Shown: one piece after another, positions 1 through 11,642 of the stretch | Numbering within the stretch: position 1 is the stretch's first letter | How the letters are laid out: the number at the start of each line of letters is the position of its first letter | From: Armillaria gallica | Lineage: Eukaryota > Basidiomycota > Agaricomycetes > Agaricales > Physalacriaceae | Reading direction: 5' to 3' | Assembly: GCA_037576215.1 (NCBI GenBank) | Contig: JBANDB010000002.1 | Location: 2,976,001 to 3,040,000 of the forward strand | Length of the DNA stretch: 64,000 bases | Notes under the pieces: generated by a model | What the model saw: only the letters and a program-made list of their open reading frames with translations | Database searches by the model: none | What the model was told of the DNA's origin: nothing | Translations under genes and position numbers: made by a program

Positions 1-612
1 CTTCTCCGTTCCCTATGTGCTACGTTCTATATCGACTGTCTCTATTTCTCTTCCCTTGTCTCTCTTCTGGTGAAAGCATTGCACAGCCTACTCCTGAATC
101 CGACCCAAGTCACTCGCCTGAAATATGCCTACCTGGATGTAACTGTGGACCGAAACCGTCAATGATAATGCAGACGCCTTCCAATGAGACCGAACATTCG
201 GCAAGCATCGCACCTTCCAGCCAGGATCAGAATCCAGGGAAATCTACCATGTCGTTGTCGAGGTCTCTTGTTAGGCTCCCAGATGAAGTGGAACGAAGGA
301 CTTCGATAGCGATTCATTTCGAGGTGTAGCTCCCAGCGTGGTTATAATGTGATTTAGAATGTCAATACATCTATACCAAGTGACGAAGATGATTTGAACT
401 AGATAAAATGAGCGAAAAAGACGCGATAGGAGTATTAGGACGTGACGCGACGCACGGAACGACCACGTGATTAGAATGTCACCGTTGTCACAAGTAGTGA
501 CCGTTGATCTTCGACCGTGGACCGACGTCGTCAAAAACATCTGCTTCCGTCATCCTCCAGCAGCCACTATCGCTGTTGTGTACCTCTACTCTTTCACTTT
601 ACGTCAAAACTC
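1..612. other. Upstream region without a supported gene
   Basis: No convincing gene is seen. Short open frames exist on both strands but have no recognisable motif or splice pattern. A CACGTG palindrome at 464-469, about 145 bases before the start of the next gene, is a possible E-box for a bHLH factor, but one hexamer is weak evidence. Confidence 0.4.
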
Positions 613-3541
613 ATGGAGAAACGCGTCCTGCGGGTCCTATACACAGTCAACCATTCTCCCCAGTATATCCTTGCACGCTCGCTCTGCCCCGTTACCGTTT
701 CTCTTCTACGGCCGAACGATGGACAGCATTCAGGTGGCATCGGATATGCGAGCGTGTCCCTCAAGTCCTGTATCGAAACCATCTGTACCACCAGTCCGGA
801 ACTCTTACAGAGTGATACTCGCGACTTCTCGGTATATGTTCTCGACCCTCTCGAGTCGGAAAGCGCACCTGGGCCAGTCAACATCCCCAGCGAGGCCGAG
901 GGGTCCAAGGTGACTGAAGGGCAAGTTCGAGGTGTCGCAGTGGGACTAGGTTTGATGTCATGGGCGCTCGCAGCAGAGGGTGAGGAAGCACTAGTCAATG
1001 GCACGTTGACTAGAACTGGGTCTGGGCAGGAGGCCCTTGAGGTCGTGTTTGCTCTACGTGAAGTGAGTCGCATTATCTTTGAGGCCTTCATTCCATTGAG
1101 TCTTGGTCAGACTACTCGCATAGAGAAGGCATCATTTCCTGCCGCCATACAGTCTTGGAATAAGAAGAGTGCTAAAGCACAGGGTACGTTCCTTTCATCT
1201 TCCTTTTCCATTCTAGGAGTCTAAGTCGCGATAGGCAAGCAGCCAGAGGTCGACACTGCCGCTACCATTGCCGCTATTTTGAACCGACCCAAGAAACCTA
1301 GAGTGACAAAGAATACTGATACACTGCAATCGCTACCTGAATCAGAGAGGATCTACAGATCTTCCTCAGTATATATTGGTCCACCGAAGAAAAAGCCTTC
1401 GAATTCCGCTACGTTCGCCAGGGCATTTTCGACCCCGGCACCTGCCTCTACGTTTCCCCCTACTCTGTCTGCGGTTCATACAGGTGCCACGGCATCAAGC
1501 AGTGCCGCTAAGCCTACCTTGGCTCCTAGCATCTCAACACCACCCGCGATTCCTGTGTCTACAGCACCAACCCCCGGTCCTTCGACCGCCTCTTCTTCGT
1601 CTATTATCAAGAAGAAAAAGACAAAAAGACGGAATCAGTCCCCAGATCAACCGCTATATACTCGTACCACCCTTTTCAAGCGCACAGTTTCTGAGCCGCT
1701 TCCCGGCCCTAGTGCATTGCCGCAGACACCTTCTCTCACCGATATTTTTTCTCAGTTAGCGTCCACTCCCGCAAATAGCACTCAGAACGCTGCCTTACTC
1801 GCTACAATAAACGCCATCGACTCGGGCAAGGGCATTGACAATAACCCCGCATTAGTCCAAGCCCTACAGGACCTTGTGACAGCGTGGCAAGTGACACCTC
1901 CACCCGAACCTGGCAGAATGGCCCCATTGCAACCTTCCAATCACCGAATTCCTTCTGATGATGATGCTGTCGTTGTAGACAAGGAAAACGTCAATCCGTC
2001 TCCTTTCAGAAGACGCGTTGGTCAAGACGTAAAGGACTCAAAACCGTCACAGACTTCAGCAGTCTCACATCGGGCAAGTCTTGGCGGACATCTTCATACG
2101 GACGAGAATTCACGGCCTACCCCAAGCGCGTCTGAAGCTAATGGAGGTTACATTTCGAGGAAACGCACGCTGGATGAGTTCATGGAGGATCGCGAGTCCC
2201 AGTCTGAGAGACATCGACGACCGTCGCATAACTTGATTCCGTTTTCATCCCCTCCACGACGACGGCTTTCCCACACAGAACCTGGTGGATCCAGAGGGCG
2301 CCCTATATTCATTCCCGATTCACCTCAGGCACCGAAGATCGCTGCATCCTCCCCAGTCAGAGATGGTACACAATCAACTGCGCGTCGAAAGTACGTAGTC
2401 CCAGATTGGGCTCGTACAGATACTGCCATGCAGCCGAGGCTTTCCGAAGATGCCCGACGCGTGTTGAAGGAAGCAGAAGACAAGAAAGAGGCGGAACGTG
2501 AAGAGAAGAGGCGATTGGAACGAGAAAGGCGTAGAACTGGTAGACCGCAAGGTCGACAGCCCCGTGAAAATGCAGAGAGCGACGCGCCAACCACTGCTAC
2601 GGACGTGAAGTCGTCCTCTCCTCTTCGGCCTATCGCCGCCGTCAGTACTGATTTTGCTATGTTGTCGACGGCCTGCAAGACACATTCTTTGTCTAGCCTT
2701 CTAACAGGCTCGAGGTCACAGACGCCGCCTCCCAGCCAAGACATGGCGCCTCCGTGCACGCCTCCAAGGAGGAATTCTGTCGACGCCCCATCGACACCCT
2801 TTAGTTCATCTCTCTTTACTCCACTCGCCGATTCTTGGAAGAGTCCTCTTGTTAGCCCTCGACATCACCATCATATGGTGCGAAGGGCAAACACTTTTCG
2901 AAGGATAACGACCTGAGCGGAGAACTTGAGAGCGCATTCGAAGAGCTCGATTCTCTCCCACCGAGCTCTTTGCCCGACAGTGAAGCCGCACCCATTACAG
3001 AACACGAGCCTGTTCCCAGCGATACGAAGCAGTTTTGGCAAGGTCTTCCACCCTCTTCGCCAATACAGCCTAGCAGCCCTCTCGAGGATGTGGATGACGA
3101 CAGTGATCGTGAGATCCCTATAGCCACTTCAGATGCTGAAGATGGGGACGGGGACGAGGAGGATGAGGATACAGACATGGAGAGCCGACCGCTCTCTTCT
3201 ACACCCACGGAATCGGTTTCTTTACCTGTGGAACCACCGGCGCCAGATGAAAACGGGGCCGCTGTTCCTTCCTGGCAGGATCAGCAACCCAGCGAGGAAA
3301 TGGACGTGTTCGACATGTTCACTAATGTGGATTATGGAGATAGCACCACTTTCGCCCCGGAGGGACTCGATCTAACGGAGTTCATGGAATCTATGAAGCC
3401 TCTGATCCAGAATCAGCTGGATGTTGGCCCGAATGGGCAGGGAGCTTTGATTTTAATTGGATGGATTCCGGTGAGGGTGAGCTGGACCATAGTCAGTTGG
3501 CAGCGTCCGTGCAGGACCTATTTAGTGGATGCTTGATGTAA
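613..3541 (+). CDS. Spt21/Ams2 N-terminal-domain protein, probable histone gene regulator
   Basis: The first 190 or so residues match the N-terminal domain shared by yeast Spt21 and fission yeast Ams2: a start of the form LRVLYTVNHSPQYILARS, then CIETIC..SPELL, then YVLDPLES and LMSWALA. Those proteins activate core histone genes in the nucleus. The start chosen (613) places this domain directly after the Met. One intron is clear at 1184-1234 (donor GTACGT, acceptor ATAG, phase 1). The rest is long, Ser/Pro-rich and disordered, with a charged Glu/Arg helix near 2455-2545 and an acidic tail. I see no GATA zinc finger, which Ams2 has. The frame breaks twice by one base, in a T run at 2895-2898 and a G run at 3440-3442. 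Reading through both gives a continuous acidic C-terminus ending at a TAA at 3539-3541. The domain call is fairly sure; the function is inferred from the family. Confidence 0.68.
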
Positions 3542-3845
3542 CGAGCAGCACGTATTTGTCGCATAGAGTATATGATGTTACATTTGCTCGTTATCTCATC
3601 ACAATACATCATTATGAAGAGTTTTCTTGCCGTGCTGCGTGTCTGGACTTTGTCTCCAATGATAGCAATGAGAAACGCTGAGGTCCTTCCTGAATTTGGT
3701 TCCTAGTTAGACCTGGTATGAAGTGTTTGGTGCATCCTTTGGTAGGATCGCTGCGGTAGTACAGTGAATCCACTGCTAAGAATAGTGTGACTGGGATAAA
3801 TAGTTTTTTTTCTCGCTTGAACCCTTTCGAAGATAACAAGAGAAG

Positions 3846-5179
3846 TTAAAAGGTATAATTAGCCTTGCTGCTCTCCACCTCAGCCTTGAACTTGGCAAAT
3901 TCTTCAGCATACTCGTCAAATACAGTTCCATCGGCACCGCCAGCTCTGATTTCAATGCTGCGAGAGGAGATCGATGTTTGGATATCGCAGTCACCAGCGT
4001 CTGGACAGACATCGGTTCGGTCGAGGTGCTTGTCAAGGGGACCTGTTAGATAGAAAATAGGTTAGATATGAGACTAGCGTCATGCTGGATCATACCTGTG
4101 GGGCCGCTAACATAGTGACACTGCCCGAATAGACAATATTGTCTACTGTCACTGTCGGGGTACTGCTCGTCTCCCCAAAGACCCAACCAATCGAGCCAGC
4201 TGACACCTTCGCTGCCCTGCTCACTGCCGCCCATATCGACGCCTCCGGCGCTGCTAAAGTCGCCAGAGGAAACATCGTACCAGAACCCCCGATAGTTCTT
4301 CGTGACGTCCCAGAAGAAACCTGCGTCGGTGGTATCGTGCAGGAGACCGAAGGGGAGGCTGTAATCCTGCTCGCCGGCTGTGGCATAGTTGGCGTGCGTC
4401 CCGGTAGCGACGTAAGTGATGGCACGGCCGTTCTGAGAGCCGAGAGCATTGTAGGTGTAGGATGTACCACCGGAGTGGGCGGATAGGTAGACATATTGGG
4501 GCGAGCCGTTGACGAAACGGACCATTGTGTGCTCCCAGTCGCCGACGTGGTTACCTGCGCGTGCCTGTCAGCGAGCGTACCAGTAGGTGACTCGGCGCGT
4601 CTTACCAAAACGAATCCCTAATACTGTGTTTCCTAGGTAGTGCGTTGTCAGGTTTCAGAAAATCAGGGACTCGATCAAAGATGTACCTCGATTGAATGAG
4701 TAAAAGTAGAAATAGAAAGCATCAACGATGCCTCCATCTTTTTCCACGCAAATGATTGTGGCGGGAGCGGTACTGTAGCCGGATGAATTAGGCTTGTAAG
4801 ATGTGGACAACAACCACGCGGGGTTGGTCTCGACATTATCGTTAGACGTAAGATACGCGTCTGTCGTGATACTGTTGAGGGTTTGAAGTGTTGCTTGAAA
4901 TCCGAGGGATGCAAAATCAACCTGTCCACAGTATTTCAGTGAATTCGGTTGAATACTGAGTGATGAAAATTATACTTCGGGAGTGGTGTGCTGAAGGTGA
5001 ACGGATATATCGGAGGACCAGTAAGTTTCACCAGAGTACAAGTATGTGTAAGGGGCATAGGTCAAGACATAACTTGGTATCGCGTCGCGTTTGAGCAGCG
5101 GCTTCGATGGGGTGGGTGTGCCGTGAACGCCCAGAAAGACAGCAGCGAAGAGTAGAGAAACCCTAATGTCAACAAGCAT
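3846..5179 (-). CDS. Secreted Vps62-domain protein
   Basis: Five exons splice cleanly: 5179-4976, 4921-4687, 4632-4606, 4554-4096 and 4042-3846, with introns of 51 to 54 bases; the third exon has only 27 bases. The product begins with a hydrophobic signal peptide (MLVDIRVSLLFAAVF) followed by LLKRDA, a Kex2-type dibasic site. The core carries GNHVGDWEH, VRFVNGSPQYVYLSAHSGG and GTHANYATAG, the hallmark blocks of the Vps62 family. The fungal family was named from a vacuolar protein-sorting phenotype in yeast, but its biochemical role is not established. The signal peptide suggests a secreted or vacuolar protein. The start was picked because it is the Met just before the signal peptide, although the same frame stays open upstream. 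Exon phases all agree, so this gene appears intact. The C-terminal exon is family-variable and ends in NYTF. Confidence 0.8.
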
Positions 5180-5281
5180 CGCAGTCGATCCCACAGGGAA
5201 GAGACTCTGATTCGTTCTCTTAAGTATGCATGTTTCGCCTGCAATCACAGGCTTCGCAGTATCTGATGAGAACATCACTTG

Positions 5282-5600
5282 AGAACATTGGCAATAAACT
5301 TACCTGAAGATATCAATTGCAAGAACCACGGTCCATATGGTCCACGAACGTTCATGTGTGTAAGGTACTGAGATGGTTCCGCAGAGTCGCATGGAGCTTC
5401 CCAGTAAAACGCCGGTAGCCATTCGGGAGGTGAACCGTAAACGAACGGGCGTTCAAGAAATGCTAGAAATTACAAAATATCATTCTTCTTACCCGACAGC
5501 TAACTCTAATGACGGTTGTAGGACATTTCTTGGAGCATCATTTTACCACTTCACGCGGATAGTTGCGAAGTTCATGGCTAGTTTGGGATGGAAGTTTGTA
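5282..5600. repeat. Dispersed repeat A, copy 1
   Basis: About 320 bases here align by eye with 12111-12381. Nearly identical islands include the stretches around GATATCAATTGCAAG, GAGATGGTTCCGCAGAGTCGCATGG and CCACTTCACGCGGATAGTTG. Copy 1 has roughly 50 extra bases in the middle. Both copies are in the same orientation and both sit just upstream of a gene. Confidence 0.8.
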
Positions 5601-5735
5601 TGAGTCCAGTCTGCGACTGCACACGTGGATCGTGATACTCGGGTCCGATCCAATAAGAGCGCCTTCGACAAGCCATGGCCGCTCGACATCACCGAGATCT
5701 CGGACGACTTCATGAAATTTCTTGTCTGGCAACAG
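5305..5735 (-). pseudogene. Relic of an unknown gene, copy 1 of a dispersed pair
   Basis: On the minus strand two protein-like stretches are separated by an intron-like gap. The first (about 5732-5540) includes VERPWLVEGALIGSDPSITI and TSHELRNYPREV, followed by a GTAAAA donor-like site. The second (about 5464-5305) starts after TTTCTAG, runs through PCDSAEPSQYLTH and RGPYGPWFLQLISS, and ends in a perfect CAG/GTAAGT donor. A related sequence at 12.1-12.4 kb keeps both blocks in the same frame. The two exons do not join in phase as they stand, so the gene is broken or misassembled here. I do not recognise the family. The relic lies directly upstream of the Vps62-domain gene and could supply its promoter or a 5' exon. 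Confidence 0.4.
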
Positions 5736-5778
5736 TGCTTCCTAATCTCCTTCCGCATTATATGGAACTTCGTCCCTT

Positions 5779-6256
5779 TTCAACCCCAAAGCCCTCGCAT
5801 GGGTCATCTCGGCCTACCAAGGAAATGTTGTACGCAACGATCATTCCCTCATCACCGAAGCATTAGCTTGTTTGAAGATGGCTGTGTGGCGCGATATACC
5901 CCTACAGAACCTCGTCAAACGTATCACCCAGGCTCAGGGAAATCCGGAAACCCTGTCGAGCTCACCGTCAAGATGACTCAATCCTGGCGACTCGTTCACA
6001 CCGAAACCAAGAACCTCAACAACGATAAAGGCAGGTCCTTCTGCTCATTGGCGAACCCATCACAGAAGACCTGGATCATCATAGAACGCTCGCAGCTCAC
6101 ATTCGCAGACTCAGAGTTCGGGTCAACTATCAGCGGCTACTGAACGTCGACAAGATCATAGGGTGTGACTGGTGCAAGAACCAGGATCACCTGAGCCATG
6201 CTTACCCCTTCCCAGGGATAGACTCCGCTGCTTGTATGGTATGGCCCAACCACTGA
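5779..6256 (+). pseudogene. Degenerate gene with a zinc-knuckle-like motif, possibly from a mobile element
   Basis: Two protein-like stretches lie in different frames. The first (5779-5970) reads ALAWVISAYQGNVV and EALACLKMAVWRDIPLQNLV. The second (about 6042-6256) reads LLLIGEPITEDLDHHRTLAA and ends in CDWCKNQDHLSHAYPFPG. The latter resembles the CxxC...H...C zinc knuckles of retroelement Gag-like proteins, but the last Cys is Tyr. Stops and frame changes separate the pieces and no start is evident. I infer a decayed element-derived gene; the family is not certain. Confidence 0.35.
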
Positions 6257-7154
6257 AGAACTTGAGCTTCGCATGATGAAAGCAGAGCGCCTGGAAGGAG
6301 GGTAACTCGAAGCCAGGTGGACGTTCCAAGCGAAGGAGGACAACGACGAGTGGAGCGTAGTCCGGCGTGGTGGAAAGCACTACTCCGCCTATCAAAGTAA
6401 TGTATCACATCGTTTTGAATAGAGTTCCATTTACTCCCGCTAGACTGATCTCGGACAACATCAAGCTTGTAATAGTGTCAGTGGTGAGATCTTGAGATTG
6501 GAAAGATGAACAGTCCGTTAGAATCCTCTAACAACCATTGAAGTGTCTCCCCCCTTTGATTACTGACAATGTAAGGAGGCAAGTCGGACAGCGGAGCAGG
6601 GAGAGGCGATATAGTAGACGCAAACCAGTCTCATCGCCAGTTGATGACGATCAATCGACTCAGGAAGGAAGGAAGGAAATTTTATTAGTCGTCGGTACTC
6701 CTGAACAGAAACGTAAGACAACCGCTCTAATTGATCGACTGTCATCAACCGAGGTGTGGGCTGGCTCGAGTCTGAGCCTACAGGGCCAGGTCCAGGATAG
6801 CGATTGCAACCGACACCTTTCTTGAGATCCCGTTTTACGCCATCAAAAACGTACCAGCCACTGCAGTGTGCATAGTACGTTCTGATAACCAATCAACTGC
6901 TGAATAAATAAAGACACGATTCAAACTAGCTCTGGTTCGAGGTTGCACACTTGGCATCGTTACAGCCATGGTTATCATTTCGACCCATCATTGATGCCCA
7001 GAACTTTGAGTGCCTTTATCTGAATCTTTTTGACATTCTCTACGAGGTGAGATCCCACAGCAGAATCTTTTTTGCGGTGCAATGGCTTGCTCACGTCTGG
7101 ACCAACTTCAACTTCCAACCCCCAGTCTCCTTTTCCTTCTAGGGCCTACTGGTT
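6257..7154. other. Intergenic region
   Basis: I see no supported gene. There is a short GGAA tandem repeat near 6662-6680. The end of the interval is the promoter side of the glutaminase-like gene. Confidence 0.4.
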
Positions 7155-10100
7155 ATGCTGCTATCTGTCTATTTTTTCGCCGTTTGCTTCACTTGTCCGG
7201 CACTTGTCTGCTCTGCCTTTTACCCGGCTGCCCTTCCTTTGGCCGTTCGCTCCCCATATTTTCAATGCTACTTCGACACCCGCAACGGTAGCAATGTTAC
7301 TTACCAACGGCCCCAGTATTGGAATGAAAGAGTACGCTGCTGTTGTACACTATTTCCCTCCATATTGTCTGATCCTTCCTAGAATTTGGGTTGGAGTGGA
7401 TGGATTCGCATCGATAACTCGACTTTCAGATTGTGGGGAGTCGGCCCTACTATCGCGAACTTGACCGGTTTCGAGGTCACTCCTACTCGCACAATTTTCT
7501 CCATACAGGCCAATACGATGAATGTGAATGTGACATTTTTGAGCCCGATAGAAGTGACACCTTACGACAATATATCCATCGTTATCTTTACTGACTTACG
7601 AATCAAGCCGTCAAATTTAGTTCTTCAGTCACTGCCCTTTTCCTATGTTTATATTGACGTAGAGTCAAACGACGGACAGGAGCATTCAATACAGCTCTTT
7701 ACGGATATTAACACCGGCGCGTATATATCACATCCATGAGACCACTATCTTTGCTTACCCCGTGCTATGTAGAATGGATATCTAGTGATTCCAATTCTTT
7801 TGCAGAGTGGAGAACCACTAGAACAAAATTTTCGACGATCCATCAAGCTACTCGACAGACACCTCAAAATATGCAAGAGACAAATGATATAGCCGAAGAC
7901 GCAACGGTATACTATGCATTTCCTATAGTATGCCTGTTTCTGTAATTTCCCGGCCAATGATTTTTGACAGATTCTTTGTAGAGCGGCGACACAACGTATC
8001 AGACCGGCGCTTTTAATGATGTTGGTGATGATTTTATGAGAAATGGTACATTGTTTGACAGTGAAGACAACAATTTCCGTCGAATTGAAGAGTACGTTCC
8101 TGCGTTTCCTCCATGTATATGTCCATTGATATCTTTCGTTAGCAACTTCCCTGTGCTTGTTATGCCGTTAATCTGAACAACATCACTAGGACAACTTCGT
8201 CAGTCGTTTGGGCAATAGGGCTTGTCCGTGACCCAGTAACTCGGTTTTACTCGACGAGTGCAGATAATGGCAGCCGCAGTCCATACTTTCGGACTACATA
8301 CAATACGGTCAGTGACGCGGTATGTGCCTTTCTTTTGATACAGATTTCCTACAGGCTCACCCACTGCCTAGATCGATTTCTTCCTTAGTGATTTCTCCGA
8401 TGCTAAGCAAAGAGCTTTTGACCTCGATCGTAAAGTCATGTCCGACGCGAGCCAGATCTCTGACAATTATGCGGATCTTGTTGCACTCGCTGCACGTCAA
8501 GCCTTGGCCATAGATATTACAGTGTCCCAAGACAACGAGGGACAATGGAATGGATCGGACGTTATGGCTTTCGTGAGAGACATGGATAATTTGCCATCAC
8601 GGTGAGCAGTTCGAAATACCTCATATTTTGTCAATTGGTTTATTTATGCTTTCAGTCGCGTCAATCCTGTCGAAATACTATATGCGGCCTTCCCTGCCTA
8701 TCTCTATTTCAATTCAACATGGGCCGGATATCTCCTTGAGCCACTGCTTCGATATCAACAGTCTTTACAGTATACTAAAACCTATGCGGCCCCAGATCTC
8801 GGTTTGTTCCTTTCTACAGACATGAAAACGTGTTCTGATACCGTCTCAAAGGCCAGTCGCATCCAAATGTCGATGGAAATAATAATCCATCATCATCCAG
8901 AGCCATTGAAGGTGAGCCGGGCCGTACTACGTCTCCGAGTCATCAAACTCACCCGACGAACCTACAGATTCCGGAAACATGCTCATCATGGGCTGGGCTC
9001 ATGCCAGATTCTCTGGCGACGGTTCAATGATATCACGATATGTACGTCGCACTCCGCCTTGATTTGGTTGTCAAGACTAATGCGGCGCAAAGTATGATCT
9101 GTATAAGCAATGGGCGGACTACCTAGTTAATTTCACGTTGAGCTCGAACAACTAGTGCGTCCTTGCAACTTCATTCAACCGTTCCCCACTCTTACAATCG
9201 CTATCATTCCTCTAGCATGGATGCAGATGAGCTAAACTACACGAATATGACCAATTTAGCCATCAAGGGCATCATTGGCATCAAGGCTATGTCAGAGATC
9301 AGTCAAGCGCTAGAAAACAGCCAAGATGCAAAAACATATTCGGTAGGCTAAGTGGCTGTATTTTTATCTGCCGTGTGCTAATTTCTAGTGCTTAGTCCAA
9401 AGCCGAATCGTACGTCAAGCAATGGCAGGCCTGGGCAGGCTCAACAGGCCACCTCCTCTCTACCTACGGAACCGCAGCCGATCCATCATCTTGGTCGCTT
9501 GTATATAATCTTTTTGCAGACAAGCTGTTAGGAACAGCGCTTGTCGACTCCATTGTCAGTTTCGGAGAGAACGCTACGATATATGTATATATCGCTAATT
9601 TCCTTCACAGGTCTACAGTAACCAAGATAACTTCTATTCCCATGAGGCCGAGAGTACATGTAAGTTCATCGTCTCTCTTTCGTTTGTTGCGTCTCAGTTA
9701 GGGTTAAGTCGCTAGATATGGGATACCGTATGACAGCGGTGTTATCAACGAAGCTAAAACTCGTATGTTCTGGCCTCTTTTCTTCTCTTTTGGAACTTCA
9801 TCATGGCTGCGTTTTAGACTGGACCATGTTCGCCGCTGGAGCTTCAAGCGATACCGCCGTGCGGGATACTCTTGTAACACTAGTTCACACGAAAGTGGGC
9901 TCAAATACTTCTGCTGGCGTCTTTCCCTTGAGTTACGATCCTAGTAATGGGAGTACGATTAGTGGTCGGGCTAGGTGCATAACACCCATCTTCGCAAAGC
10001 CCAGGCACTAACAGACCACTGTCCAGCCCTGGCCAAGGCGCCGTGTTTTCATTAATGGCTCTAAGGTGTGTTCAGCTGTCGTATGTCCCCAATTATTTGT

Positions 10101-10687
10101 CGCTTACGCAACCTCGTCTGTAGTCTTCAAAATAAGACCGTCTCTGGTGGGGATAGTTCATCCAGTAATAATGATCGAACCTCTTCGTCCTCAGGCTCAT
10201 CCAAAATTGGTGCAATTGCGGGTGGCGTAGTCGGCGGACTTGCTGCTCTCACCCTACTTGTTTCGGTTTCTTCATGTATCGGAGACGGCAGTGGCGAAAG
10301 CATAACCAGCGATCTGGAAGCGTTACTCCCTTTTTTATGGGCGCTTTTCGCCAACGGAGATCTTCAAAACACGATCATGAACCGGCTACTACTTCCCAGC
10401 CATACGACCTACACGGTTCGTATGGGTCACAGCACCCCTATCCTCAAACAGGGCAACGATCAGGCAGGGGGGGACAACCGTATATCTCGTCAAGGTCGAG
10501 TCCTGAGCCAACTGCCGTAGTATCAACCCCAGTCTCTGGATCATCAGGCGTGAATCGGAGCGGCGCACCCGACTCAGATAATAATAACACTACGATCCAG
10601 CTTCGGAGCGAGATGGAGAATCTACGAAGAGAGATGGATGAGATGCGGGCGAGAAATCTCTATGAGCCTCCACCACAATATGCATGA
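7155..10687 (+). CDS. Glutaminase-A-like protein with C-terminal membrane anchor
   Basis: The protein resembles the fungal GtaA glutaminase family (DUF5127, DUF4965 and DUF1793 in order), which hydrolyses L-glutamine to glutamate outside the cell. It starts with a signal peptide (MLLSVYFFAVCFTCPALVC) and then YFQCYFDTRNGSNVTYQRPQ. Family blocks follow: GWSGWIRIDNSTFRLWG, SLPFSYVYIDVESNDGQ, YADLVALAARQALAIDITV, DADELNYTNMTNLAIKG, SSWSLVYNLFADKLLGT and RTWTMFAAGASSDTAVRD. The first intron is 7332-7382 and more than ten others follow, typically about 50 bases. Unlike secreted GtaA, a Ser-rich stalk leads to a hydrophobic segment (IGAIAGGVVGGLAALTLLV) near 10205-10265, then a basic stretch and a cytosolic tail ending in a coiled-coil-like helix and PPPQYA. 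One-base losses are needed in the T run at 10261-10263 and near 8160-8161, and the junction near 7700-7775 is unclear. Family call firm; exon details approximate. Confidence 0.8.
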
Positions 10688-11181
10688 TGTGTAAGATGCT
10701 TTGTATCCATCATTCTTTCCTTCGCGGGCATTGCTATAACATTTTTGTTATTCATCTGGCTCATCTATCCACTATTGTGCTACCTACAGGCTACGATAAG
10801 TTCTCTCTCCCAAAAATAAAAAACGAGCCCATTCCGAACACATTAGATAGGTTACATTGAATCAGTTCCAAAGTCGTAAGTCGTACTCATTCGCAGCAAG
10901 AACGAGAGCATTAGTGCATCACCTCCAATCTACATCCTACACGCGGGGGCTGAGGGAGCTGAACAGCTTATTGAGAATTGGTTTTCACGGCTCTAACGCC
11001 ACCTTCTATTTATACCTATTTACCGCTTACTTTACACTTTGACATTTCGTACCTATCTCTTCTTGACTACGAACCACCACTGTCTCCGTACACTACGACA
11101 GAATATACCTGCCCTTCGAGTCAACCACGTCCCGTTTCCGAGTCGCTGCCACCTAAACTCCAACACAGCTCCCCAATCACA
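10688..11181. other. Intergenic region
   Basis: No gene is supported. It holds the 3' flanks of two converging genes. Confidence 0.4.
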
Positions 11182-11642
11182 TCACCACACCACACTACCT
11201 TCCGAGAGAGGTAACTGTTGGGACCTAGCTGGTTGCTGTTGCCGGAGAGCTTGTCGAGTTCTCTCATTCTGGTCTGTGCGCTGTTGTTCTCGAAACCTGC
11301 GATCAGTCTCTTGCTGTTCCCTTCTGTGGCATCCGTCTTCTTCCCGTGCTAAACTTGTTCGTTCCCGGTCAGCTGCAAGAATCAGAGTAGCAATTCTATC
11401 CTCAGGCTGCTCCTTCTCTCTTGACTGTGTTGTTCTTGTGCAATGCAGCGAGCTTCCGCCTCGTTAAGAAGGCGAACTTGTTCAAGGTAATCGATGCCTT
11501 GAAAGACGTCCACCTCTGGGTTTTGATGATGGGGTACAGTAGCCTGAGGTTGAGCCGGAGCCGGAGCAGGCTCGTCACCATATAAACCTCCGTCCGTGGT
11601 AGTCATATGGTCGTAGATTTGGTCTGCATTGAAAGCTCCCAT
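11182..11642 (-). CDS. Small Gln/Arg/Glu-rich coiled-coil protein, unknown function
   Basis: A minus-strand reading frame starts MGAFNADQIYDHMTTTDGG and passes through a Pro-rich patch and DVFQGIDYLEQVRLLNEAEA. A one-base shift near a GG pair at 11405-11406 joins it to a second open stretch, PEDRIATLILAADRERTS and then REEDGCHRREQQETDRRFRE, ending LSEGSVVW and a stop at 11182. Together they would give about 150 residues, mostly charged helix. The sequence composition looks like real coding DNA, but I recognise no family and there is no intron to support it. Confidence 0.4.

Noticed and set aside
3465..3495. A GGTGAG...CAG mini-intron to explain the Spt21-like frameshift
   Set aside because: Only about 26 bases, too short for a spliceosomal intron; a one-base loss in the G run explains the frame better.
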